A DNA stretch of 64,000 nt from Pandoraea commovens (GTDB lineage: Bacteria > Pseudomonadota > Gammaproteobacteria > Burkholderiales > Burkholderiaceae): NCBI RefSeq assembly GCF_902459615.1, contig NZ_CABPSA010000005.1, forward strand, positions 370,612 through 434,611, in the 5' to 3' direction. The notes beneath the pieces are model-generated. The model did no database searches. It worked only from the letters and a program-made list of their open reading frames with translations, and was not told where the DNA came from. The position numbers were made by a program, and so were the translations under genes. Positions 45,168-55,106 of the stretch are shown here, one piece after another. Positions within the stretch are counted from its first letter, which is position 1. Each line of letters starts with the position of its first letter.

Positions 45168-45181
45168 TAGGGTTTACCCTA
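45168..45181. promoter_or_regulatory. Candidate operator between the MHS transporter and cyoA
   Basis: TAGGGT-TT-ACCCTA is a perfect inverted repeat with a 2-base centre, 79 bases from the transporter start and 69 from cyoA. Regulator unknown. Confidence 0.45.
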
Positions 45182-45249
45182 AATTGATGCATCAGAAAGT
45201 GCGGTCCATGATGGGTACGGTCTAAGGCTACGGTTCCATCAATCGCAGC

Positions 45250-46284
45250 ATGACTTCCCCCAAGTTCCTCCGCGGGGTACTTTTACTCCCCGCCTTCGCG
45301 CTGCTGTCCGGCTGCAATACCGTATTGATGTCGCCTTCGGGGGATCTCGCGGTAAGGCAGCGGGACATCATCATCGTTTCCACCGTTCTGATGTTGCTGA
45401 TCATCGTGCCGGTGATCGTGCTGACATTGCTGTTCGCCTGGCGATACCGGGCATCGAACAAGAACGCCGTCTACACCCCCGAGTGGGATCACTCCACGCT
45501 GCTCGAACTGCTGATCTGGGCAGCTCCCCTGCTGATCATCATTGCGCTGGGGGCCCTCACCTGGGTCAGCACCCACAAGCTCGATCCATACCGTCCGCTT
45601 GAGCGCATCGACGCAAAACGGGAGATTCCGCCCGACACGCGTCCGCTTACGGTGCAGGTCGTGGCGATGGACTGGAAGTGGCTGTTCTTCTATCCCGACC
45701 AGGGCATTGCGACCGTGAACGAACTGGCCGCGCCGGTCGACCGTCCGATCCGCTTCGAAATCACGTCGACCACGATGATGAATTCGTTCTTCGTGCCAGC
45801 GCTCGCCGGTCAGATCTACGCGATGCCGGGCATGGAGACGAAGTTGCACGCGGTCATCAACAAGCCCGGCGTGTACGACGGCTTCTCCGCGAACTACAGC
45901 GGCGCGGGCTTCTCCGGCATGCGCTTCAAGTTCCACGGCATGACGGCGGACGAGTTCGACGCGTGGGTGAAACAGGTCAAGACGAAGGGCGAAAACCTGT
46001 CACGCGACAAGTACGAGGCGCTCGCGAAACCGAGCGAGTGGGTGCCGGTGAAGTATTACGCCGACGTAGCACCCGACCTCTACGACGCGATTCTGAACCG
46101 TTGTGTTCAGCAGGGGCAGACCTGCCTGAAGGACATGATGGATCAACCGAATCACGCGCACGCCAGCCGGGCCGGTTCGCGCAAGACCGATGCGTTGCTC
46201 GCCGACGCGATGTGTACCGCACAGAACACCGTGCAGTTCGCCGCCGACGCGCAACGTGCCCCGGGGACTGCGCTCGCGCAGTGA
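45250..46284 (+). CDS. cyoA: Cytochrome bo3-type ubiquinol oxidase subunit II
   Basis: 344-residue lipoprotein subunit. Lipobox LLSGC with Cys22; two transmembrane helices (about 38-60 and 85-108); then a cupredoxin domain (VQVVAMDWKWLFFYPDQGIATVNELAAPVDRPIRFEITSTTMMNSFFVPALAGQIYAMPGM) lacking the Cys-x3-Cys CuA site, as in quinol oxidases. The C-terminal 60 residues are longer than needed for the domain. First gene of cyoABCD-SURF1. Confidence 0.95.
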   Translation: MTSPKFLRGVLLLPAFALLSGCNTVLMSPSGDLAVRQRDIIIVSTVLMLLIIVPVIVLTLLFAWRYRASNKNAVYTPEWDHSTLLELLIWAAPLLIIIALGALTWVSTHKLDPYRPLERIDAKREIPPDTRPLTVQVVAMDWKWLFFYPDQGIATVNELAAPVDRPIRFEITSTTMMNSFFVPALAGQIYAMPGMETKLHAVINKPGVYDGFSANYSGAGFSGMRFKFHGMTADEFDAWVKQVKTKGENLSRDKYEALAKPSEWVPVKYYADVAPDLYDAILNRCVQQGQTCLKDMMDQPNHAHASRAGSRKTDALLADAMCTAQNTVQFAADAQRAPGTALAQ

Positions 46285-46384
46285 CTTCGTGAAGCCGTTT
46301 CGCGACGACCCACCCGTGACGCGCACTGCGCCTAACCGTCGACAATGATGCGCCTCGCGCGCGAATGATCCCAGGTTCGAGCTT

Positions 46385-48376
46385 ATGGACATCGTCAAGC
46401 TGATCTTCGGTCGCCTCACGCTAGAGGCGATCCCGTACCACGAACCGATCCTCCTCGCGACCTTTGCGGGGGTGGCGATCGGCGGCGTCGTGGTACTGGG
46501 CGCCATCACCTACTTCAAGCTATGGGGCTACCTGTGGCGAGAGTGGTTCACGAGCATCGATCACAAGAAGATCGGCATCATGTACGTGATCCTCGGCATC
46601 ATCATGTTGCTGCGCGGCTTCGCCGATGCCGCGATGATGCGCCTGCAACAGGCGGTCTCGTTCGGCGACAACATGGGCTATCTGCCGCCACACCACTACG
46701 ATCAGATCTTCACCGCGCACGGCGTGATCATGATCTTCTTCGTGGCGATGCCGCTCGTGACCGGTCTCATGAACTTCGTGGTGCCGCTCCAGATCGGCGC
46801 GCGCGACGTGGCCTTCCCGTTCCTCAATAATTTCAGCTTCTGGATGACGACCAGCGGCGCGGTGCTCGTGATGATGTCGCTTTTCGTCGGCGAATTCGCA
46901 CGTACCGGCTGGCTCGCGTATCCACCGCTCTCGGGCATGCTGCAAAGCCCTGACGTGGGCGTCGACTACTACATATGGGCCTTGCAGATCGCAGGCGTCG
47001 GCACGTTGCTCTCAGGGATCAACCTGCTCGTGACCATCGTGAAGATGCGCGCACCGGGCATGACGATGATGCGCATGCCGGTGTTCACGTGGACGTCGCT
47101 GTGCACCAACGTGCTGATCGTGGCCGCCTTCCCGGTGCTCACCGCCGTGCTCGCCCTGCTCGCCCTCGACCGTTACGCCGGGACCAACTTCTTCACGAAC
47201 GATCTCGGCGGCAACGCCATGATGTACGTGAACCTGATCTGGATCTGGGGCCACCCCGAGGTCTACATTCTCGTGCTGCCGGTGTTCGGTGTGTTCTCGG
47301 AAGTGGTGGCGACGTTCTCGGGCAAGCGACTGTTCGGTTATGCGTCGATGGTCTACGCCACTGTCGTGATTACGGTGCTGTCGTACCTCGTGTGGCTGCA
47401 CCACTTCTTTACGATGGGCTCGGGCGCGAGTGTGAACTCGTTCTTCGGGATCACGACGATGATCATCTCGATACCCACGGGGGCCAAGATCTTCAACTGG
47501 CTCTTCACGATGTATCGCGGACGCATCCACTTCGAAGTGCCCATGCTCTGGACCATCGGCTTCATGGTGACCTTCGTGATCGGCGGCATGACCGGCGTGC
47601 TGCTCGCGGTACCGCCTGCGGACTTCTCGCTGCATAACGGCCTGTTCCTGATTGCCCACTTCCACAACGTGATCATCGGTGGGGTCGTGTTCGGCGTGTT
47701 CGCCGCCATCAGCTACTGGTTCCCGAAAGCCTTCGGCTACAAGCTCGACCCGTTCTGGGGCAAGTGCTCGTTCTGGTTCTGGTTCATCGGCTTCTACGTG
47801 GCGTTCATGCCGCTCTATCTGCTCGGCCTGATGGGCGTGACGCGACGCGTGAGCCACTTCGACGATATGTCGTTGCAGATCTGGTTCCAGGTCGCCGCCG
47901 TGGGTGCGCTGCTCATCGCCATCGGTATCGCCTGCTTCATCATCCAGTTGGTGGTGAGCTACATGCGTCGCGATCAACTGCGCGACGAGACGGGCGATCC
48001 GTGGGGCGGACGCACGCTGGAATGGTCGACGTCGTCGCCGCCGCCGGTCTACAACTTCGCCTTCACGCCGCTCATTCACGACAACGACGCCTGGTGGCAG
48101 ATGAAGCAACACGGCTTCAAGCGCCCGATGGACGGCTTCATCCCGATCCACATGCCGAAGAACACCGGCGCAGGCATCATCCTCGCCGGGCTGGCGACGG
48201 TGTGCGGCTTCGGGCTGATCTGGCATATGTGGCTGGTGGTGATCGTGGCCTTCGTCGCACTGATCGCGACGGCCATCGGACACACGTTCAACTATCACCG
48301 CGACTACTACATCCCGGCCGATCAGGTCGAACACACGGAGGCAGCGCGCACGCGACTGCTCGCCCAGAATGTCTGA
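46385..48376 (+). CDS. cyoB: Cytochrome bo3-type ubiquinol oxidase subunit I
   Basis: 663-residue haem-copper oxidase with the oxygen-reducing site, in the inner membrane. Quinol-site residues known from Escherichia coli (Arg71, Asp75, His98, Gln101) occur six positions later as Arg77, Asp81, His104 and Gln107, which supports quinol rather than cytochrome c as donor. [17 protein letters not shown] holds the cross-linked His-Tyr pair; [10 protein letters not shown] and HFHNVIIGG the CuB and haem histidines. It overlaps cyoC by 8 bases. Confidence 0.97.
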   Translation: MDIVKLIFGRLTLEAIPYHEPILLATFAGVAIGGVVVLGAITYFKLWGYLWREWFTSIDHKKIGIMYVILGIIMLLRGFADAAMMRLQQAVSFGDNMGYLPPHHYDQIFTAHGVIMIFFVAMPLVTGLMNFVVPLQIGARDVAFPFLNNFSFWMTTSGAVLVMMSLFVGEFARTGWLAYPPLSGMLQSPDVGVDYYIWALQIAGVGTLLSGINLLVTIVKMRAPGMTMMRMPVFTWTSLCTNVLIVAAFPVLTAVLALLALDRYAGTNFFTNDLGGNAMMYVNLIWIWGHPEVYILVLPVFGVFSEVVATFSGKRLFGYASMVYATVVITVLSYLVWLHHFFTMGSGASVNSFFGITTMIISIPTGAKIFNWLFTMYRGRIHFEVPMLWTIGFMVTFVIGGMTGVLLAVPPADFSLHNGLFLIAHFHNVIIGGVVFGVFAAISYWFPKAFGYKLDPFWGKCSFWFWFIGFYVAFMPLYLLGLMGVTRRVSHFDDMSLQIWFQVAAVGALLIAIGIACFIIQLVVSYMRRDQLRDETGDPWGGRTLEWSTSSPPPVYNFAFTPLIHDNDAWWQMKQHGFKRPMDGFIPIHMPKNTGAGIILAGLATVCGFGLIWHMWLVVIVAFVALIATAIGHTFNYHRDYYIPADQVEHTEAARTRLLAQNV

Positions 48377-49043
48377 CACGACCGCACCGTTCCCTGCCGG
48401 TGGCGTGCCGCTCGGCGGCGGCGCCCACGCCCCTTACCCGCCGCGCGAGGGCGACCTGAAGTTCATGATGTCGACGGACTACCACCCGCCGGGTGGTACG
48501 TTGCTCGGCTTCTGGATTTATCTGATGAGCGACTGCCTCGTCTTCGCCTGTCTGTTCGCGGCGTATGGCGTGCTCGGTCGCAACTACGCGGGCGGGCCGA
48601 CCGGCGCGGAGCTGTTCGAACTGCCGCTCGTAGCGGTCAACACCACGTTCCTGCTGCTCTCGTCGATCACCTACGGCTTTGCGATGCTGGAGATGCAACG
48701 GCGCCGCCAGAGCGCTGTGACCGGCTGGCTGATCGTGACGGGGCTGCTCGGCGCCGCGTTCCTTTCGCTCGAACTGTACGAGTTCGCCACGCTGATTCAT
48801 GAAGGTGCCGGACCGTGGCGCAGCGCGTTCCTGTCGTCGTTCTTCACGCTGGTGGGCACGCACGGGCTGCACGTCACGTTCGGCATCATCTGGCTCATTA
48901 CGCTGCTGGTGCAGATCGGCAAGCACGGGCTGACCGCACCGAACCGTCGGCGGCTGATGTGCCTGTCGATGTTCTGGCACTTTCTGGACGTCGTGTGGAT
49001 CGGCGTCTTCACGTTCGTCTATCTGATGGGAGTGCTGCCGTGA
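48369..49043 (+). CDS. cyoC: Cytochrome bo3-type ubiquinol oxidase subunit III
   Basis: 224-residue membrane subunit with five helices, subunit III of the oxidase. [25 protein letters not shown] and [15 protein letters not shown] are diagnostic, and [26 protein letters not shown] is the classic last helix. Start lies inside cyoB (8-base overlap); stop overlaps the cyoD GTG. Confidence 0.96.
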   Translation: MSDTTAPFPAGGVPLGGGAHAPYPPREGDLKFMMSTDYHPPGGTLLGFWIYLMSDCLVFACLFAAYGVLGRNYAGGPTGAELFELPLVAVNTTFLLLSSITYGFAMLEMQRRRQSAVTGWLIVTGLLGAAFLSLELYEFATLIHEGAGPWRSAFLSSFFTLVGTHGLHVTFGIIWLITLLVQIGKHGLTAPNRRRLMCLSMFWHFLDVVWIGVFTFVYLMGVLP

Positions 49044-49450
49044 GCACCCACGACTCGACTTTGCACGATGCCCACGGGCACGACCCTCACGATCATGAAG
49101 ACGATCATGGGAACGAGGGGCCGCACAGCACGCTGCGCGGCTATACGACCGGTTTCATTCTGTCGGTGGTGCTCACCGCGATTCCGTTCTGGTTCGTGAT
49201 GGGCGGCGTGTTCGAGAAATCGAGCACGACCGCGATCATGATCCTGTTCCTCGCGGCGATTCAGATCGTGGTGCACATGATCTACTTCCTGCACATGAAC
49301 GCGAAGTCCGAGGGCGGCTGGAACATGCTGTCGCTGATCTTCACGATCGTGCTGGTCGTCATCACGCTCTCGGGCTCGCTGTGGGTGATGTATCACCTGA
49401 ACCAAAACATGATGCCGGGTATGATGCAGGATACGAAAAACCTCCCTTGA
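49040..49450 (+). CDS. cyoD: Cytochrome bo3-type ubiquinol oxidase subunit IV
   Basis: 136 residues from the GTG at 49040, which shares GTGA with the cyoC stop. Three helices ([66 protein letters not shown]) match subunit IV. The cytoplasmic start is unusually rich in histidine and aspartate (eight His among the first 27), a possible metal-binding tail. Confidence 0.92.
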   Translation: MSTHDSTLHDAHGHDPHDHEDDHGNEGPHSTLRGYTTGFILSVVLTAIPFWFVMGGVFEKSSTTAIMILFLAAIQIVVHMIYFLHMNAKSEGGWNMLSLIFTIVLVVITLSGSLWVMYHLNQNMMPGMMQDTKNLP

Positions 49451-49462
49451 ACGGCATTTCCC

Positions 49463-50332
49463 TTGAGTAGCGATCGACTTCACGATTCGGGGGACGCACA
49501 GCGTCCCCCGCGCGCTTCTGGCGCCCCCTCCCGCACATCTCCCCTTCGCGTGGTGATTCTCGGCGTCATCACGCTGGTGCTGATTTCCCTTTTTGTCTCG
49601 CTCGGCACGTGGCAGCTGCAACGCCGCGCGTGGAAACTCGATCTGATCGAACGCGTGAATTCGCGCGTGCACGCGCCCCCGTCGGCGGCGCCCGCGCGCG
49701 CGCAATGGGCTGACGTCAGCGCCGAGAAGGACGAGTATCGTCACGTCTGGCTGACCGGCACCTACCAGTTCGACAAAGACACGCTCGTGCAGGCCGTCAC
49801 CGATCTGGGCGGCGGCTACTGGGTGCTCACGCCGCTGCGCACGGCAGATGGTGGCGAAGTATTGGTCAATCGAGGCTTCGTGCCGCCGGGCTGGAAAGAG
49901 TCGGTGCCGCCCGCCCCGGCGGGCGAAGTCACGGTGACGGGATTGCTGCGCATGCCCGAGCCGGTCGGCGGCTTCCTGCGCAAGAACGCTCCGGCGGAGA
50001 ACCTCTGGTATTCGCGGGACGTGGTGGCGATTGCGGCGGCGCGCGGTCTCAATGCGTCCGACGTGGCCCCGTATTTCGTGGACGCCGACGGCAAACCCGG
50101 CGCGAATGCGGGTGCCGGTGCAAACGCCATCACCAACGACGCCGAAGCCATGACCAGCAAGGTTCAGTCGCAAGATCGCGACTATCCCGTGGGCGGCCTG
50201 ACCGTGGTGCAGTTCCCGAACAACCACATGAGCTATCTGCTGACGTGGTACGCACTCGCCATCATGTCGGCCGTCGCAGGCTGGTTCGTCATTCGGCTCG
50301 AACTTCGCAAGCGCGGCGAGCAGACGAAATAA
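49463..50332 (+). CDS. SURF1-family oxidase assembly protein
   Basis: 289 residues, TTG start at 49463 because no ATG precedes the first helix. Two membrane helices, at about 30-48 (VVILGVITLVLISLFVSLGTWQLQRR, with the SURF1 GxWQLxR mark) and near 258-278, enclosing a periplasmic domain with VNRGFVPPGW and PNNHMSYLLTWYALA, both SURF1 signatures. SURF1 helps haem insertion into haem-copper oxidases. It replaces cyoE at the end of this operon; cyoE must lie elsewhere. Its last 44 bases overlap the end of the convergent MocR gene. Confidence 0.9.
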   Translation: MSSDRLHDSGDAQRPPRASGAPSRTSPLRVVILGVITLVLISLFVSLGTWQLQRRAWKLDLIERVNSRVHAPPSAAPARAQWADVSAEKDEYRHVWLTGTYQFDKDTLVQAVTDLGGGYWVLTPLRTADGGEVLVNRGFVPPGWKESVPPAPAGEVTVTGLLRMPEPVGGFLRKNAPAENLWYSRDVVAIAAARGLNASDVAPYFVDADGKPGANAGAGANAITNDAEAMTSKVQSQDRDYPVGGLTVVQFPNNHMSYLLTWYALAIMSAVAGWFVIRLELRKRGEQTK

Positions 50333-51767
50333 GCGTCGCAATGCACGTCGCAATACACGTCGCAATCTCCGGCAGCCGCGCATCGTCGAGCGCGGCGTAG
50401 CCGAGCACCAGACCCGGGGGCACCGTCTGCGCCCGGGTGAACTCCCCCAGTCCTTCCACGAACACGCCTTGCGCGCGCAACGCCGCGACGAGCGCCGCCT
50501 CGTCCACCTGCGACGGCAGCCACAGCACACAATGAAAGCCCGCGTGATCGCCGGTGATGCGACAAGGTGTCGTCATCCTCGCGCGTAACGTTTCCAGCAG
50601 CAGATTGCGACGTCTGAGATACACGCTGCGCGAGGCGCGCAAATGCCGCGCGAAATCGCCCCCATCGATATAGCTCGCGAGCGCCATCTGTTCGATGAGG
50701 CTGTTCGAGCGTCCCGATGCCGAGCGCTGCCCCGCGATTCGCGCAAGCAATGCTGGCGGTGCCAGCAGATAACCGATACGCAGAGACGGAAACAGCGACT
50801 TGTTGAAGCTGCTGCAATGGATCACGCGCGCCTGCGTGTCGATGGCCTTGAGCGCAGGTAAAGGCGCGCTCCCGTAGCTGAACTCGCTGTCGTAGTCGTC
50901 TTCGACAATCCAGACGTCGCGCGCACTCGCCCACTCCAGCAGTTGCATGCGGCGATTGATCGACATCGTGGTGCCGAGCGGTGCCTGATGCGCAGGCGTC
51001 ACGTAGGCGATGCCGGGACGCCCCGCCCCCGCATGGTCGGCGGCCTCCACGACAAAGCCCTCGTCGTCGACAGGCACGCTCACGCAACGCTGCGACGGCG
51101 CGCGCACCAGCGTCGACAGATTCTTGTAGCCGGGGTCTTCGAGATAGAACGATGTGGTGCCGTCCGCCAGGACTTCCGTGACGAGATCGATGGCATGGCG
51201 AATACCGGTCGTCACCACGATTTCGTCGGCTTCGCAGGCGATGCCCCGCGTCATGCGCACATAGCGAGCGATGCTTTCGCGCAGCGGCAAATAGCCGCGC
51301 GGGTCCGTGTCGGCCAACAATTCGGGGGTGACGGCCCGCAACGCACGGTTCATATGCTTGCGCCAGACGGGTAGCGAGAACAACGCGGCGTCGGGCGACC
51401 GGCCGGTTTTCGACGCAAGCGATGCAGCGCTCTCGGGCAGCGGTTGCGTTGACGCTGCGGTTTGACCGGATGCCGCCGATGTCGCCACCGCCCCGGAGAA
51501 GTCCGCGATCACTTCCGTGCCCGCGCCAACGCGACTCGCCACATAGCCTTCGAGCGTCAGTTGCTCGAACGCCAGCTCGACGATGCCGCGCGACACCTCC
51601 CAGCGCTCCGCCAGCGTGCGCGTGGACGGCAGACGATCACCGCGTCGCAACTCGCCCGCGACGATGCGCTCGCGCACGCAACGGTAGACCCATGCCTGAC
51701 GCGTCTCCTTTTCGTGGCGAGCGGAAAGCGGCAATTCCAATGGCTGGCTGAGATGGCGTCGGCGCAT
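50289..51767 (-). CDS. MocR-family regulator (GntR DNA-binding domain fused to aminotransferase fold)
   Basis: About 492 residues. GntR winged helix at 10-80 (VYRCVRERIVAGELRRGDRLPSTRTLAERWEVSRGIVELAFEQLTLEGYV), linker, then a fold-type I aminotransferase domain with PLP motifs DPRGYLPLRESIARY, EDDYDSEFSYG and the Schiff-base lysine region SSFNKSLFPSLRIGY. Family members sense PLP or amines. The extreme C-terminus IATCIATCIAT is made by a 12-base tandem repeat and overlaps SURF1. Divergent from the M24 gene, with a TTAGG palindrome in between, so probable regulator of it and itself. Confidence 0.9.
   Translation of the reverse strand: MRRRHLSQPLELPLSARHEKETRQAWVYRCVRERIVAGELRRGDRLPSTRTLAERWEVSRGIVELAFEQLTLEGYVASRVGAGTEVIADFSGAVATSAASGQTAASTQPLPESAASLASKTGRSPDAALFSLPVWRKHMNRALRAVTPELLADTDPRGYLPLRESIARYVRMTRGIACEADEIVVTTGIRHAIDLVTEVLADGTTSFYLEDPGYKNLSTLVRAPSQRCVSVPVDDEGFVVEAADHAGAGRPGIAYVTPAHQAPLGTTMSINRRMQLLEWASARDVWIVEDDYDSEFSYGSAPLPALKAIDTQARVIHCSSFNKSLFPSLRIGYLLAPPALLARIAGQRSASGRSNSLIEQMALASYIDGGDFARHLRASRSVYLRRRNLLLETLRARMTTPCRITGDHAGFHCVLWLPSQVDEAALVAALRAQGVFVEGLGEFTRAQTVPPGLVLGYAALDDARLPEIATCIATCIATLISSARRACEVRAE
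50333..50368. repeat. Three 12-base tandem repeats at the MocR/SURF1 junction
   Basis: Units GCGTCGCAATGC, ACGTCGCAATAC and ACGTCGCAATCT follow the SURF1 stop directly and encode the repeated CIAT of the MocR C-terminus on the minus strand. Confidence 0.8.
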
Positions 51768-51898
51768 GAGGCGGCTGCACAAAGGGATGGAAGCCCGGTG
51801 TCACATCGGATGCGGGCCTTTCACGACGGTCGAATCATCGATCCATTGCAAAGTGGCCCAACCCATCCTGCGACAAATGGCGCTTCGAATTATACAAG

Positions 51899-51914
51899 TT
51901 AGGCCTTATCCTAA
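51899..51914. promoter_or_regulatory. Candidate MocR operator
   Basis: TTAGG-N6-CCTAA, perfect 5-base arms, in the 224-base region between the MocR start and the M24 start. Binding by MocR is inferred from position. Confidence 0.35.
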
Positions 51915-51991
51915 ACACCATGACGTCTGTTCCGCAGGTTGCAACGCGACTGGCGTTCCCCCCAAATCAGAATAAACAGTGGAGAAATTTG

Positions 51992-52660
51992 ATGGAGTTG
52001 ACGGAGTTAGTCCGGCGCGAAGCGGTCGGAACCAAGTACAGCGTCGAAACGATGCAACGTGCACAGGCGCTGACCTGGGAGGCCACCGAGAAAATCGCCG
52101 CCATGATCAAGCCCGGCATGCGCGAGTCGGAAGCCATCGCCGCGAGCAAGACGCTGCTCGGCACGCTCGGCATGGACCGCATCTGGCACCCGGTGCTGAT
52201 TCGCTTCGGTGAAAACACGTTGCGCACGTTCAGCGAGCGCAGCGATAACGACCCGGTGCTCGGCGACGACGACATCTATTTCATCGACATCGGCGTGGTG
52301 TTCGGCGCGCACGAAGGCGATTGCGGGTTCACACGCACGACCGGCAGCGATCCCGAGATGCAGCGTTGCGCGGACGACGCCAAGCGTCTGTTCGACATCG
52401 TCCATCAGCATTGGCGCGCCGAGGGGGTCAACGGTCAGGCTCTGTACGAATTCGCGAAGGCACAGGCCGAGGCGATGGGCTGGGTGCTCAATCTCGACAT
52501 CAAGGGCCATCGCGTGAGCGACTTCCCGCATGCCATCTACAAGGGCGGCAAGCTCGGCGATTTCGAAGGTACGCCCAATGGCGGCCTGTGGATTCTCGAG
52601 ATCCAGATCGCACATCCGACGCGTGCGTTCGGTGCTTTCTACGAAGACCTGCTGATCTGA
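51992..52660 (+). CDS. M24 (pita-bread fold) metallopeptidase-family protein
   Basis: 222 residues, only the catalytic domain, without the N-terminal creatinase-type domain. Ligand-like residues are visible: Asp in YFIDIGVVFGAHEGD, second Asp in GDCGFTRT, His in IKGHRVSDFPH, Glu in LWILEIQI and Glu in FYEDLLI, so a dimetal site seems complete. Members cut Xaa-Pro peptides or act on creatine-like compounds. The usual GHGIG around the histidine is changed to GHRVS, so substrate may differ. ATG behind GTGGAGA. Divergent from a MocR gene and followed by a hairpin. Confidence 0.82.
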   Translation: MELTELVRREAVGTKYSVETMQRAQALTWEATEKIAAMIKPGMRESEAIAASKTLLGTLGMDRIWHPVLIRFGENTLRTFSERSDNDPVLGDDDIYFIDIGVVFGAHEGDCGFTRTTGSDPEMQRCADDAKRLFDIVHQHWRAEGVNGQALYEFAKAQAEAMGWVLNLDIKGHRVSDFPHAIYKGGKLGDFEGTPNGGLWILEIQIAHPTRAFGAFYEDLLI

Positions 52661-53274
52661 CCGGAAGCGTTGACGCGAGCACCGCCGCGGTCGCTCGCGT
52701 CATTCGTCTCGCATCAAAACTCAACACGCAGTTCAATCCAGCTCAACACGGCGATATCTGCCTGTTATCTGTGCAAGTCGGGCTCACCTCCCGACTTCGG
52801 TTCGCTAATACACGGGTCACATGACAGCGTGGTGATCGCGCAACAATAACGAGTGGATTCCGAACTTTTCGCGTCGTTTCGCTTCGTGATCCCCTCCGTT
52901 TCGACGGATAAACCCCCATCGATATCTGACCCTATATCGACCTAAGTTCGCGTCGCGCAAGGCCAGTGAAGGCGCGCGTGCGATTTCGCGAATTGTCCAG
53001 AGCCACCCGAAGTCGCGTTGTGGCCCGTCGCCCGGACTTTTGGCGCATCTTTCCCCAATTACCCGTTTTGCGTTAACGTTCGATGGTCGACGGGATTGTT
53101 CACACACGTCGCAACGTCGGCGTCGTAACGTCGGTATAGGCAGCGGAGACATCACCCCGCAACCGTGTCGCCCTCTGAGGCGCATGGGCGAGGGCGAGCT
53201 GCCCGTCGTGTGTCCGTCGCTAGCGCAGTTGAAGCTACCTCCATCTCGCTCACCATAAGAACCACAGAAAGACG
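52661..53274. other. Long intergenic region without a supported gene
   Basis: Contains a hairpin at 52775-52797 after the M24 gene and otherwise no pattern I can name. A minus-strand open frame of 156 codons here has no recognisable domain and no Shine-Dalgarno. The last 100 bases should hold the promoter of the gamma-glutamyltransferase gene. Confidence 0.5.
52775..52797 (+). terminator. Hairpin after the M24 gene
   Basis: AAGTCGGG and CCCGACTT pair perfectly around CTCACCT; no T-run follows, so efficiency is uncertain. Confidence 0.45.
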
Positions 53275-55002
53275 ATGAAAAACCCAACCTTCACAAAAGC
53301 GCTCTTAGCCACAGCTCTGAGCTGCGCGCTGTTCAACGTTCACGCGGCATCGCAGGCACCGGTCGGCGCGCAGAACGGCATGGTCGTGACGGCCCAGCAC
53401 CTCGCGTCGAAAGTCGGCGTGGACGTGCTCAAGGCCGGCGGCAATGCCGTTGACGCCGCGGTTGCGGTCGGTTACGCACTCGCCGTGGTGTACCCGGCAG
53501 CGGGCAACATCGGCGGCGGCGGCTTCATGACGATCCAGCTCGCCGACGGCCGCAAGACCTTCCTCGACTTCCGTGAAAAGGCCCCGCTCGCTGCGACGGC
53601 CAACATGTACCTCGACAAGGACGGCAACGTCATCAAGGGCGCTTCGACGACCGGTTATCTGGCTGTCGGCGTACCGGGCAGCGTGTCCGGCATGGAATAC
53701 GCGCGCGAGAAGTACGGCACGAAGACGCGTCAGCAACTGCTCGCACCGGCCATCACGCTCGCCGACAAGGGTTTCGTACTCGATCAGGGCGACGTCGACA
53801 TGCTGTGGACGTCCACCAAGGACTTCGAGAAAGACCACGCCAACTCGGGCGCGATCTTCCTGAACAAGGGCCAGCCGTTCCAGCCGGGCGAACGCCTCGT
53901 GCAGAAGGACCTCGCCCGTACGCTCAAGCTGATCAGCGCCAAGGGCACCGATGGCTTCTACAAGGGTGAAGTTGCCGACAAGCTGGTGGCGTCGATGAAG
54001 GCGGGCGGCGGCATCATCACGCAGGCCGACCTCGATCAGTACAAGACGCGCGAACTGGCCCCGGTCGAGTGCGACTATCGCGGCTATCACGTGGTGTCGG
54101 CCCCGCCCCCGAGCTCGGGCGGCGTGGTGATCTGCGAGATCATGAACATTCTCGAAGGCTACCCGATGAAGGAGCTGGGCTATCACTCGGCTCAGGGCGT
54201 GCACTACACCATCGAAGCCATGCGTCACGCGTATGTCGACCGCAACAGCTATCTGGGCGACCCGGACTTCGTGAAGAACCCGATCGCACAGTTGCTCGAC
54301 AAGAACTACGCCGCGAAGATTCGTGCTGCGATCAACCCGCAAAAGGCTGGCATCTCGCAGGAAATCAAGCCGGGTGTGCCGCCGCATGAAGGCAGCAACA
54401 CGACGCACTACTCCATCATCGACAAGGACGGCAACGCCGTATCCGTCACCTACACGCTCAACGACTGGTTCGGCGCGAAGGTCATGGCCAACGGCACGGG
54501 CGTGCTGCTCAACGACGAAATGGACGACTTCACCTCGAAGGTGGGCGTGCCGAACATGTACGGTCTGATTCAGGGTGAGGCGAACGCCATCGGCCCGGGC
54601 CGTCGTCCGCTGTCGTCGATGAGCCCGACCATCGTCACGAAGGACGGCAAGCCGGTGATGGTCGTCGGCACGCCGGGCGGCAGCCGCATCATCACGGCCA
54701 CGCTGCTGACGATGCTCAACGTGATCGACTACGGCATGACGTTGCAGGAAGCCGTCGATGCGCCGCGCTTCCACCAGCAATGGATGCCGGAAGCGACCAA
54801 CATCGAAGCGTTCGCGCTGAGCCCGGACACGCAGAAGATCCTGGAAAGCTGGGGCCAGAAGTTTGCAGGCCCGCAACCGGCTAACCACATTGCGGCGATT
54901 CTCGTCGGCGCACCGTCGCTCGGCGGTAAGCCGGTCGGCAAGAACCGCTTCTACGGTTCGAACGATCCGCGTCGCAACACGGGTCTTGCACTCGGGTATT
55001 GA
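53275..55002 (+). CDS. ggt: Periplasmic gamma-glutamyltransferase
   Basis: 575 residues with a signal peptide (1-25, ending NVHAAS). Hydrolyses or transfers the gamma-glutamyl group of glutathione outside the cytoplasm. Ntn-hydrolase with autoprocessing before Thr376 in GSNTTHYSIIDKDGNAVSVTYTLN; AGGNAVDAAVAVGYAL at 54-69, GGGGFMTIQL, DFREKAPLAA with the substrate-binding arginine at 100, GPGRRPLSSMSPTIV and VGTPGGSRIITATLL are all conserved. The start is preceded by ACAGAAAGACG. A bidirectional terminator follows. The cytoplasmic relative at 35335 lacks both signal peptide and TTHYS. Confidence 0.96.
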   Translation: MKNPTFTKALLATALSCALFNVHAASQAPVGAQNGMVVTAQHLASKVGVDVLKAGGNAVDAAVAVGYALAVVYPAAGNIGGGGFMTIQLADGRKTFLDFREKAPLAATANMYLDKDGNVIKGASTTGYLAVGVPGSVSGMEYAREKYGTKTRQQLLAPAITLADKGFVLDQGDVDMLWTSTKDFEKDHANSGAIFLNKGQPFQPGERLVQKDLARTLKLISAKGTDGFYKGEVADKLVASMKAGGGIITQADLDQYKTRELAPVECDYRGYHVVSAPPPSSGGVVICEIMNILEGYPMKELGYHSAQGVHYTIEAMRHAYVDRNSYLGDPDFVKNPIAQLLDKNYAAKIRAAINPQKAGISQEIKPGVPPHEGSNTTHYSIIDKDGNAVSVTYTLNDWFGAKVMANGTGVLLNDEMDDFTSKVGVPNMYGLIQGEANAIGPGRRPLSSMSPTIVTKDGKPVMVVGTPGGSRIITATLLTMLNVIDYGMTLQEAVDAPRFHQQWMPEATNIEAFALSPDTQKILESWGQKFAGPQPANHIAAILVGAPSLGGKPVGKNRFYGSNDPRRNTGLALGY

Positions 55003-55049
55003 TGAGAGTTGAACGGATTCGGCGTTACGCCGGGTCCGGGTAGCGAATG

Positions 55050-55081
55050 AAAAGAGGCCGCAGATTTGCGGCCTCTTTTTT
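55050..55081. terminator. Bidirectional intrinsic terminator between ggt and metI
   Basis: AAAAGAGGCCGCA and its exact complement form a 13-base stem with loop GATT, followed by T on the plus strand and by TTTT on the minus strand. It serves both convergent genes. Confidence 0.9.
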
Positions 55082-55106
55082 GTCGGATGCTGTCCGTCTT
55101 CGCTCC

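Noticed and set aside
52817-53287. A 156-codon minus-strand frame before ggt
   Set aside because: No Shine-Dalgarno or domain; starts inside ggt.
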